Below the pieces are notes generated by a model. It did not search any database, was not told where the DNA came from, and saw only the letters and a program-made list of their open reading frames with translations. Of a DNA stretch of 64,000 bases, positions 9,628 to 17,042 are shown piece after piece (the first letter of the stretch is position 1; each line of letters starts with the position of its first letter). Source of the DNA: CAYNVQ01 sp964400735 (GTDB lineage: Bacteria > Acidobacteriota > Aminicenantia > Aminicenantales > Aminicenantaceae); NCBI GenBank assembly GCA_964400735.1, contig CAYNVQ010000007.1, positions 149,481-213,480 of the forward strand, given 5' to 3'. The position numbers and the translations under genes were made by a program.

Positions 9628-9958
9628 TCCAAATCGCTTTAAGAAATCTGACTCTTTCCGTTAGCTATAGTATTATATGCGACTCCATCCCCAGACACAA
9701 CCGCCTGCCCTGAATTATTCCATAAAATGTCGTTCCCATTAATCATTATAGCCATATCAAAAACTCAGCCTGAAATCGCTATAAATAAAGACAACTATGT
9801 ATTGTCCTTCTTTATACCTTTATGGGATAAGGAGTGGGGTGGGCTTGAATCGTGAATAATCTCGACTTGATGAGGCGAAGCATTTATACTCCATCACTGG
9901 CTTTAAAAGAATCCTTTACTGTGGGATAGGGTGGTTCCTTATGGGACGTCCCCCTACA
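9628..9958. repeat. Gene-free spacer with MITE-like copy 1 and a solo REP end
   Basis: This 331-nt gap interrupts the carboxylase gene group. It contains a MITE-like element (about 9708-9868) and a single REP-type end (9926-9954, next entry). The element begins CCTGAATTATTCCATAAAAT and ends GAATCGTGAATAATCTCGAC. Inside is a hairpin TATAGC...GCTATA (9748-9783). The same layout recurs at 12228-12440 and 16723-17010. I see no convincing gene or promoter in the rest. Confidence 0.7.
9926..9954 (-). repeat. Solo REP-like palindrome (RAYT family 1)
   Basis: ATAGGGTGGTTCCTTATGGG followed by ACGTCCCC. This matches the terminal repeat of the RAYT element at 41601-42336, with a few changes. It begins five nucleotides beyond the stop codon of the carboxyltransferase gene. 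It is an imperfect inverted repeat (GGG...CCC outer pairs) and could fold at the mRNA 3' end. Confidence 0.8.
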
Positions 9959-11509
9959 TTAAAGAGGAATGTTTCCGTGTTTTTTGGGAGGATTTTGGTC
10001 CTTTTTATTTTCCAACATCTTCAAGGCTGCAATCAACTTGGGCCGCGTGAATTTCGGCTCGATGACTTCGTCGACATAGCCCTTTTCACAGGCGATGTAG
10101 GGGTTGGCAAATTTCTCACGAAACTCGTCCACCTTCTGCTGGCGCAATTTCTTCTTATTTCGAGCACCGTTCATCTCGCTTTTGTACACGATATTCACCG
10201 CCCCCTCCGGTCCCATCACGGCAATCTCCGCCGTAGGATAAGCATAATTTATATCCGCTCGGATATGTTTTGAGGCCATGACACAGTAGGCTCCCCCATA
10301 GGCTTTTCTGGTGATGACCGTAATTTTGGGGACGGTGGCCTCGGAAAAGGCGTAGAGAAGCTTGGCTCCGTGACGGATGATGCCCCCGTGCTCCTGGGCA
10401 ACACCGGGAAGAAAACCGGGCACGTCTTCGAAGGTGATCAGAGGAATATTGAAGGCATCGCAGAAACGGACAAAACGGGCTCCCTTATCCGACGAATTGA
10501 TATCCAGCACCCCGGCCAGATGATCTGGCTGATTGGCCACCACTCCAACCGATTTTCCGCCGAGATGTCCGAACCCGATAACGATGTTCTTGGCGTAATT
10601 TTCTTGAACTTCGAAAAAATAATTTTCGTCGAGAACTTCCTTGATGATCTTGCGGATATCATAAGGGTGGTTCGGGTCGTCGGGAACGATGGAGTTAAGG
10701 CTTTCGCTCACTCGATCGGGCGGGTCGGAGCTCTCCTTCTCCGGTGGATCCTCCAGGTTATTATCAGGGACAAAGGAAAGCAGTTCTCTGATGATGGCCA
10801 GAGTATGTTCTTCGTTCTCAGCGGCAAAATGCGCCACCCCGCTTACGGCATTGTGGGTTTCGGCTCCTCCCAGTTCCTCCATGCTGACATCCTCGTGTGT
10901 GACAGCCTTGATCACATCCGGACCGGTGATGAACATGTTGCTGGTCCCTTTGGTCATGATGATGAAGTCGGTCATGACTGGCGAATACACTGCCCCTCCC
11001 GCGCAGGGACCGATTATGGCAGATATCTGGGGGATAACTCCTGAGGCAAGAACGTTTCGCAAAAAAATATCCGCATAGCCTCCCAAGCTTTCCACTCCTT
11101 CCTGAATCCTGGCCCCTCCCGAGTCATTGAGTCCGATCATGGGCGCTCCGACTTTCAGGGCCAAATCCATGATCTTGACGATCTTGGCGGCGTTGGTGGC
11201 ACTCAATGAACCGCCGAATACCGTAAAATCCTGCGCAAAGATGTACACTGTGCGCCCCTCGATTGTCCCGTATCCGGTGACGACGCCGTCTCCATAAATC
11301 CGCTTTTTCTCCATCCCGAAATCATGGCAGTGATGAACCACCAGCTTGTCCGTCTCCTGGAAGGATCCCTCGTCCAGCAGAAGGTTTATCCTTTCGTGGG
11401 CGGTGAGCTTTCCGGCCTGGTGCTGGCGTTCGATTCTCTCTTTTCCTCCGCCGAGTTCGGCCATCTTTTCCCGCCGTCTTAACTCTTTCAATTTTTTTTC
11501 TATGGACAT
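9959..11509 (-). CDS. Acyl-CoA carboxylase carboxyltransferase subunit (propionyl-CoA carboxylase beta type)
   Basis: 516 residues, the usual size of PccB/MmdA chains. The N-terminal crotonase-like half has DSGGARIQEGVESL (about 128-141) and IIGPCAGGAVYSP, which form the acyl-CoA oxyanion hole. The C-terminal half has DVPGFLPG and RKAYGGAYCVMASK, which form the carboxybiotin site. The enzyme transfers carboxyl from biotin to an acyl-CoA. It lies 16 nt after the transaldolase gene and upstream of the biotin carboxylase and carrier genes. The substrate cannot be fixed from sequence alone; propionyl-CoA is the family default. No methylmalonyl-CoA mutase or epimerase is in this window. Confidence 0.92.
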   Translation of the reverse strand: MSIEKKLKELRRREKMAELGGGKERIERQHQAGKLTAHERINLLLDEGSFQETDKLVVHHCHDFGMEKKRIYGDGVVTGYGTIEGRTVYIFAQDFTVFGGSLSATNAAKIVKIMDLALKVGAPMIGLNDSGGARIQEGVESLGGYADIFLRNVLASGVIPQISAIIGPCAGGAVYSPVMTDFIIMTKGTSNMFITGPDVIKAVTHEDVSMEELGGAETHNAVSGVAHFAAENEEHTLAIIRELLSFVPDNNLEDPPEKESSDPPDRVSESLNSIVPDDPNHPYDIRKIIKEVLDENYFFEVQENYAKNIVIGFGHLGGKSVGVVANQPDHLAGVLDINSSDKGARFVRFCDAFNIPLITFEDVPGFLPGVAQEHGGIIRHGAKLLYAFSEATVPKITVITRKAYGGAYCVMASKHIRADINYAYPTAEIAVMGPEGAVNIVYKSEMNGARNKKKLRQQKVDEFREKFANPYIACEKGYVDEVIEPKFTRPKLIAALKMLENKKDQNPPKKHGNIPL

Positions 11510-11525
11510 TTTGAAACTTCAGGAC

Positions 11526-12173
11526 TCAGCTTTTTTTTACCTTTTTCCAATCCGCCAGGAATTTTTCCATGCCGATCTCAGTCAGGGGATGCTTCACCAG
11601 CTTTTCGAGGACCGAAAAAGGGATAGTCGCGATATCGGCACCGATGAGCGCCGACTCCACAACATGAAGGGGATGCCGGACGCTTCCTACGATGACCTCC
11701 GTTTCGAACCCGTAGTTGTCGAATATGGTCACGATCTCATCCACAAGGTTCATTCCCTCATGACTAATATCGTCCAACCGCCCCACGAAGGGGCTCACAT
11801 ATCTAGTTCCGGCTTTAGCGGCCAGGAGAGCTTGCATAGGGGAAAAGACCAGAGTCGTGTTGATGTGGATTCCCTCCCGGGATAGTATCTTTGTCGCTTT
11901 AAGGCCTTCCACACAAATAGGGATTTTGACCACCACATTATCCGCTATCTTGGCCAGCTTCCTCGATTCCTTGACGATATCCTCAGACACTGTCGATACG
12001 CTCTCGACACTGACCGGCCCGAGAACGATGCTGCAGATCTCTTTGATCAGGTCCTCGAATTTCGCGTTCTCCTTGGAAACCAAGCTCGGATTCGTCGTTA
12101 CACCATCCAGTATGCCCCAGCTGACCGCCTCCTTGATCTGTGCGATATTGGCCGTATCTAAAAATATTTTCAT
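11526..12173 (-). CDS. Small transaldolase / fructose-6-phosphate aldolase family protein
   Basis: About 215 residues, the length of the short transaldolase/FSA subfamily. It starts MKIFLDTANIAQIKEA, has GVTTNPSL near 25 and a Schiff-base Lys in VVKIP (K83 from the chosen start). Ending motifs GADIATIPFSVLEKLVKHPL and TEIGMEKFL are typical. It exchanges dihydroxyacetone units between sugar phosphates, as in the non-oxidative pentose phosphate pathway. The open frame can begin at a GTG (12179), but GGGAGG sits five nucleotides before the ATG at 12173, so that start is preferred. Transaldolase versus aldolase activity cannot be separated by eye. Confidence 0.93.
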   Translation of the reverse strand: MKIFLDTANIAQIKEAVSWGILDGVTTNPSLVSKENAKFEDLIKEICSIVLGPVSVESVSTVSEDIVKESRKLAKIADNVVVKIPICVEGLKATKILSREGIHINTTLVFSPMQALLAAKAGTRYVSPFVGRLDDISHEGMNLVDEIVTIFDNYGFETEVIVGSVRHPLHVVESALIGADIATIPFSVLEKLVKHPLTEIGMEKFLADWKKVKKS

Positions 12174-12227
12174 GCTCACCTCCCGAAAATCAGAATAAGC
12201 GGTCTCGCATCTCGCCTGCTTCCTTTA

Positions 12228-12440
12228 ATATACCTGAATTACTCAAGAGTCAAGGGTGTAGGTCGGGTCAGTGCGCAAGGGAAAAATAATGTCGATTCCA
12301 AACCGTCTTTCTCTAACATTAAAATAAAAAGAAATACAAAAAAAATTCTGTGTTTATTTATAGCAATATAAGGATTAATTCCTGGTGTCGCCGTCACAAA
12401 AAATGGTATCGGCATTTTTGATGAATAATCCAGGTTAATA
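12228..12440 (-). repeat. MITE-like repeat copy 2 (inverted orientation)
   Basis: The spacer between the transaldolase and FAH genes (12180-12457) is mostly this element. Read on the minus strand it starts TTAACCTGGATTATTCATC (12440 side) and ends CTTGACTCTTGAGTAATTC (12230 side). These ends match those of the copies at 9708-9868 and 16723-17010. The middle is AT-rich and the internal hairpin is more decayed than in the other two. No gene is visible. Confidence 0.65.
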
Positions 12441-12457
12441 TAAATGTGAAAAAAAGT

Positions 12458-13225
12458 CTATTCCCAGATTTTCATCACCGTGTTGGAAAGGATTCCGATG
12501 CCATCGATCTGGACGTCCACCCTGTCTCCGGGATTCATCGGCCCCACACCGGCCGGGGTGCCGGTGGTGATCACATCCCCAGGATTCAAGGTCATAACCT
12601 GGGAGATGAACCTCAGGATATGGGGGATGGGAAAAATCAGGTTCCGTGTATTTCCTGACTGCTTCAGCTTCCCGTTCAAAAAAGTTTTGATTCTCAATCT
12701 ACGGGGATCGATTTCGGTAGCGATACACGGCCCGATGGCCGCAAATGTGTCGAAGGATTTGGCCCTGGTGAACTGCCCATCCTTTTCTTGAAGGTCGCGG
12801 GCGGTCACATCGTTGAAGCATGTATAGCCCAGGATATAATCGTTTACTCCGTCCTTTTCCTGGAGGCGGCAGGCCTTCTTCCCAACGACCAAAGCCAATT
12901 CCCCCTCGTAATCCACCCGTTTGGCCATGGAAGGATAGACGATGATATCATCAGGGCCCACTATGGCCGAGGGCGGTTTGAGAAATATCAAGGGCTCCAC
13001 GGGCAAAGCCCTGCCCCTTTCCATAGCATGATCTTTATAGTTGACCCCAACGGCAATAATCTTCGACGGTTTGACAGGAGGAAGAAGAGTCACATCCCCG
13101 ATGGGAAAACTCCTCCTGGCAGTCTTGAATTTTCGGAAGATCGATCCTTCGACTGGATAGAGCCTGTCCTCCTTCAAGACTCCGTAAGCGACCCTATCCT
13201 TGCGTTTGAACCGATAAATCTTCAT
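12458..13225 (-). CDS. Fumarylacetoacetate hydrolase (FAH) family protein
   Basis: 255 residues, the size of the bacterial FAHD1-type or 2-hydroxyhepta-2,4-diene-1,7-dioate isomerase-like proteins. Visible family motifs are GVNYKDHAMERG (about 59-70), EPLIFLKPPSAIVGP, DYEGELALVVGK with the metal-binding acidic residues, and GDVITTGTPAGVGPMNPGD near the C-terminus. These enzymes are metal-dependent C-C hydrolases, decarboxylases or isomerases acting on diketo-acids. The ATG overlaps the stop of the preceding lipoprotein gene (ATGA), making it the last gene of the hslVU operon. The actual substrate is unknown. Confidence 0.92.
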   Translation of the reverse strand: MKIYRFKRKDRVAYGVLKEDRLYPVEGSIFRKFKTARRSFPIGDVTLLPPVKPSKIIAVGVNYKDHAMERGRALPVEPLIFLKPPSAIVGPDDIIVYPSMAKRVDYEGELALVVGKKACRLQEKDGVNDYILGYTCFNDVTARDLQEKDGQFTRAKSFDTFAAIGPCIATEIDPRRLRIKTFLNGKLKQSGNTRNLIFPIPHILRFISQVMTLNPGDVITTGTPAGVGPMNPGDRVDVQIDGIGILSNTVMKIWE

Positions 13226-14379
13226 GGATCACTCTCCCTGACTCTCTCGGAAATGATATCTGATTTCTGGCTCTCGTTTCCCGTTTTATCGAGAGCCGAG
13301 ACACAATAATCATATTTATGCCCCCCTTTGACCGCCTTATCGATATAAGCGCTTTCTTTGGTGATATCTCGGGAGATAAGGGTGAATTCCTTCTCCCCAT
13401 CCTCACGTCTCCAAACCCGGTAACCGTCCAGGTCATCTTCTGGATTGATATCCCAGCTAAGGGAAATAAAACCCTGGCCGGCTACAGATATCAATCCTTT
13501 GGGGGAGGCGGGAGCGAAGGTGTCTTCGGCCAGGATCTCCACCTTCATCGAATCCTCGCTTTCCAAGTAGGGAGAGGACTCCGTGGCAGAGGCCCGGACA
13601 AAATACGCGTAGGTTTGCCCGAAAACAAACTGTTTGTCCTCATATTTCTCTTTTTTCACCGGGCTCTCGTTAAGGCGGCGGGGTTTCTCTTCCCCTTCGT
13701 ACCGGTAGATGTTGAAACCTTTTACATTAGCGGGCGCGGAGTTGTCTGCGTTTCTGGAGGGGGACTTCCATGTAACCTCGATCCGGTCCTGAAAAACCGA
13801 AGCCGCCACATCCTCTGGCGGAAGGGAAAGAACCAGCGGTTCCAAGGAGACCGGGTCCGAAAATGCGGAATACCTTTTCCGGTCTTTTATGCGCAGCCCG
13901 AAGGTGATTTTTTCCGACCCCAGATCCTCTGGGGATAGTTTGTATTCGAATCGCATTTCTCCGGCGTTGGATTCTCCAGATGCCAGGTATTCATTTATTT
14001 TATCCTTTTCGATAGCGGAGTGGAGGTTGGCTTTTTGGTCGAATTCTTCCATATCGATCTTCGGAGCTTCTGTTTTTTCCACCTTTTCCTTTTCTTTCTC
14101 CTTTTCCTCATCCCCTTTTTCAGTTTCTTTTTCCATCCCTTTAGCTTCCTTCAAAATCCAGATCTCGATCTTCTCGATCTCGGTCAGCGGGCTTCCATCT
14201 TCATAGGCTGCAGGATTTTTCCAAGTAAGGATGATTCTGTCGACCTTCTGGGTGATCTGGATATCTTTTGCTGTTTGAGGAATCCTGACTAGGGGAGGAA
14301 GAAGTTCACCCTTTTTGCCGCAGGAGAGAAAAAAAAGCGCAAAAATAATGGCAAGGAAGAACGAACAAGTCTTTTTCAT
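13222..14379 (-). CDS. Lipoprotein with fibronectin type III domains
   Basis: 385 residues. An export signal ends in FFLSCGKKG, giving a lipid-modified Cys at residue 20. At least three FnIII-like modules follow, recognisable by IILTWKNP, IEVTWKSP and ISLSWDINPEDDLDGYRVWR with paired YxxxVxAxD endings. The first module is interrupted by a Lys/Glu-rich low-complexity stretch (about 95-125). It is probably a periplasmic or outer-membrane-attached scaffold. The stop of hslU and this ATG overlap by one nucleotide (TGATG), and the FAH gene overlaps its end, so it belongs to the hslVU operon. A TTG three nucleotides upstream is an alternative start. No enzyme domain is visible. Confidence 0.85.
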   Translation of the reverse strand: MKKTCSFFLAIIFALFFLSCGKKGELLPPLVRIPQTAKDIQITQKVDRIILTWKNPAAYEDGSPLTEIEKIEIWILKEAKGMEKETEKGDEEKEKEKEKVEKTEAPKIDMEEFDQKANLHSAIEKDKINEYLASGESNAGEMRFEYKLSPEDLGSEKITFGLRIKDRKRYSAFSDPVSLEPLVLSLPPEDVAASVFQDRIEVTWKSPSRNADNSAPANVKGFNIYRYEGEEKPRRLNESPVKKEKYEDKQFVFGQTYAYFVRASATESSPYLESEDSMKVEILAEDTFAPASPKGLISVAGQGFISLSWDINPEDDLDGYRVWRREDGEKEFTLISRDITKESAYIDKAVKGGHKYDYCVSALDKTGNESQKSDIISERVRESDP

Positions 14380-15770
14380 CAAAGAATGAAGCGGCTCAGG
14401 TCCTCGTCCTTGACAATATCCTTGAGCTGCTCTTGCACATACTTTTTATCGATTCTTATCTTTTTCTTCTTCATGTCTGGTGCGGAAAAAGAGATCTCCT
14501 CCATCACTTTTTCCATGACCGTGTGAAGTCTCCGAGCCCCGATGTTCTCGGTACTCTCGTTGACCTTCTCGGCAATTCCGGCTATTTCTTCGATGGCATC
14601 TTTGGAGAATTCCACCTTCAGGCTCTCTGTCGCCATCAAAGCCTCATATTGCTTGATCAGGGCATTCTCCGGTTCGGTCAATATCCGGATGAAATCGTCC
14701 CTATCCAGCGAAGTCAGCTCCACCCGGATAGGGAACCGCCCCTGCAGTTCGGGAATCAGGTCAGAGGGTTTGGCCACGTTGAAGGCCCCGGCTCCGATAA
14801 AAAGCACATGGTCTGTCCGGACTAGGCCGTACCGGGTGTTCACGGTGGTCCCCTCGATGATCGGGAGCAGGTCCCTTTGCACTCCTTCCCGGCTGACCTC
14901 AGGGCCCCGGCCGGATTCCCTTCCGGATATCTTGTCCACTTCATCCAAGAATATGATGCCCGAGTGCTCGACCCTCTCCACGGCCAGACGGGACACCTGA
15001 TCCATGTCGATCAAACGGCGCTGTTCGTCTTCCAATAAATAATCCCTAGCCTCGGAAACCTTGACCTTTCTTTTCTTGGGCTTTCCCCCCAGAAATCCGG
15101 GGATGATCTCCTGGATGTGGATGCCGATCTCCTCGACACCCTGGTTGGAGAATATCTCGAATGGAGGAGTCATCTTCTCCCTGGTTTCTATCTCGATCAG
15201 CCTATCATCCAGCGCGCCGTTCCTAAGCTGCTTTCTCAGCTTCTCCCGCGTTTCTTTGAATCTCTCCGCCTCCTCCTCGCCCTGTTCAGGCACTCTTCTC
15301 TTCAACGGGGGAAGCAGGATATCCAGGATCTTTTCCTCCACGTTTCTTTCCGCCTTTTCCCTTATCACTTCGATCTGCTCCTGCTTGACCATGTCCACTG
15401 AAATCCGGACCAGATCCCTGATCATGGATTCCACATCGCGGCCGACATAGCCTACCTCGGTGAACTTACTGGCTTCGATCTTGAGAAAAGGGGAATACGT
15501 CAGCTTGGCCAGGCGGCGGGAAATCTCGGTCTTCCCCACGCCGGTCGGCCCAATCATCAGAATATTCTTGGGGGCAATCTCGTCGGCAAGCTCCGGCGGA
15601 AGCTTACGGCGGCGGTAACGGTTCCGCAGGGCAACGGCCACCGCTTTTTTGGCCGCTTTTTGCCCGATGATGTATTTGTCCAGCTCGGCCACAATCTCTT
15701 GAGGCGTGAGTTCGGTCTCCTCGTATTCCTTGACGATTTTATCTAAGCTTTCAGGAAGAATAATGGGCAT
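14379..15770 (-). CDS. hslU: HslU, ATPase subunit of the HslVU protease
   Basis: 463 residues, matching HslU. Walker A GPTGVGKT lies at 74-81 and Walker B IIFLDEVDKI near 275. The inserted I-domain (about 130-240) separates them. The arginine-rich sensor region GARRLHTVMEKVMEE follows, and the C-terminal EDLSRFIL is the tail that docks into HslV. HslU unfolds proteins with ATP and feeds them to the HslV chamber in the cytoplasm. Its ATG comes directly after the hslV stop (no gap), as in most bacteria. Confidence 0.98.
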   Translation of the reverse strand: MPIILPESLDKIVKEYEETELTPQEIVAELDKYIIGQKAAKKAVAVALRNRYRRRKLPPELADEIAPKNILMIGPTGVGKTEISRRLAKLTYSPFLKIEASKFTEVGYVGRDVESMIRDLVRISVDMVKQEQIEVIREKAERNVEEKILDILLPPLKRRVPEQGEEEAERFKETREKLRKQLRNGALDDRLIEIETREKMTPPFEIFSNQGVEEIGIHIQEIIPGFLGGKPKKRKVKVSEARDYLLEDEQRRLIDMDQVSRLAVERVEHSGIIFLDEVDKISGRESGRGPEVSREGVQRDLLPIIEGTTVNTRYGLVRTDHVLFIGAGAFNVAKPSDLIPELQGRFPIRVELTSLDRDDFIRILTEPENALIKQYEALMATESLKVEFSKDAIEEIAGIAEKVNESTENIGARRLHTVMEKVMEEISFSAPDMKKKKIRIDKKYVQEQLKDIVKDEDLSRFIL

Positions 15771-16298
15771 TTAAAGTTCCTTTATCGAGATTTGGTCGTT
15801 TGTGTATACGCATATGTCCGCGGTGATTTTCATCGCTTCCAGGGCAATGTCGTTGGCCGATAGGTCCGTATGGGCGATGAGGGCGCGGGCTGCCGCCAAT
15901 GCGTAGGCCCCACCAGAACCTATGGCCAAAATGCCGTCATCAGGTTCCACCACATCTCCGGTTCCCGATATCAGGAAGGACTGCTCCTTGTCGGCCACGA
16001 TCAAGAGGGCCTCCAGCCGGCGGAGCGCCTTGTCCATGCGCCAGTCCTTGGCCAGCTCGATGGCCGCCCGGGATAGATTCCCGTGGTATTCCTCGAGTTT
16101 TGTCTCGAAACGCGAGAAAAGGGCGAAGGCGTCCGAGGTAGCTCCGGAAAATCCGGCCAGGATATTTTCTTTGTACAGGGTACGAATCTTGCTGGCTTTT
16201 TTCTTCAACACTGTCTGGCCCAGGGTCACCTGGCCATCACCAGCGATGGCCACTTTTCCCTTGTGCCGTATACAGATGATGGTCGTCGCGTGCGTCAT
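15771..16298 (-). CDS. hslV: HslV, peptidase subunit of the HslVU protease
   Basis: 175 residues. It begins MTHATTIICIR, so a four-residue propeptide is probably removed to expose the catalytic N-terminal Thr5. Other family marks are KVAIAGDGQVTLG, ELAKDWRMDKALRRLEALL, SGTGDVVEP and IGSGGAYALAAARAL. HslV forms the proteolytic double ring of the HslVU complex. AAGGTGAT sits just upstream of the ATG. It is the first gene of the operon hslV-hslU-lipoprotein-FAH. Confidence 0.97.
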   Translation of the reverse strand: MTHATTIICIRHKGKVAIAGDGQVTLGQTVLKKKASKIRTLYKENILAGFSGATSDAFALFSRFETKLEEYHGNLSRAAIELAKDWRMDKALRRLEALLIVADKEQSFLISGTGDVVEPDDGILAIGSGGAYALAAARALIAHTDLSANDIALEAMKITADICVYTNDQISIKEL

Positions 16299-17042
16299 TG
16301 GATCACCTTACCTATCTTATATTAATGAATCGAATGAATTATTGCAATGTCCATCCAAGCATCCTCAAAACCGCGATCGAAGATTAGAGCATTGGGGGGC
16401 GTTTTTGCTCCAGTCGGATTTTATATGCTATTCCTTCATCAAGCTTGTCGGCGGTTCCGTCACTCGCCTGTATGATTTTCCCCCAAAGCAGAACATGCGT
16501 TAATCAGTATCATATTTTCAAAGTCTCGACATGTTCAATACATACTCACCGTCCGACTTCGTCAGATTCCCTCCAAGCTTGAATCGTGAAAGCTAGATCC
16601 TCCGATGCCGCTCAAACAATCCCCCAAATGCTCAAAATTCAAATAGCCGTTAGGAAGACATTCCTCAAATGCAAACACAAGAGCAAACGAATATTGACCT
16701 GCGTGTTTTTCTGTGATATTCAATTAACCTGAATTATTCATAAAAAATGCCAATACTATTTTCTATTACAGCCGTATCAGGGGCTTATCCTGAATTGGCT
16801 GTAGATTATTATGAAAATATTTTTATCGATTTAATTGGCATTTTTTACCCATCGGGCGAGCCAATCCTCCGTTCCGAACGGTATGAAGGGATCTCTCGCG
16901 GTTGCTTCATCTTTCTGCTCCTCATCATAATAACCTCGTGGACCACTTCCTCGCCTTTCCGTTAGTATACGGAGTGGAGAGGTCTTGACTCGGGAATAAT
17001 CCAGATTATATCTTTATTAAATTTAAAGAAGGAGAGAGGAAA
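16299..17042. repeat. 744-nt divergent spacer with MITE-like copy 3
   Basis: This is the spacer between the divergent hslV and first VPS10 genes, so promoters for both must lie here, although I cannot pick a clear -35/-10 pair. The right part (16723-17010) is the longest MITE-like copy. It begins ATTAACCTGAATTATTCATA and ends TCTTGACTCGGGAATAATCC. It has an internal hairpin ACAGCC...TCAGG / CCTGA...GGCTGT (about 16768-16803). The element ends about 30 nt before the GTG start of the VPS10 gene. Nothing recognisable lies in 16330-16720. Confidence 0.7.

Noticed and set aside
8614..9642. 342-codon plus-strand frame opposite the biotin carboxylase
   Set aside because: Shadow of accC, whose ATP-grasp motifs are intact on the minus strand.
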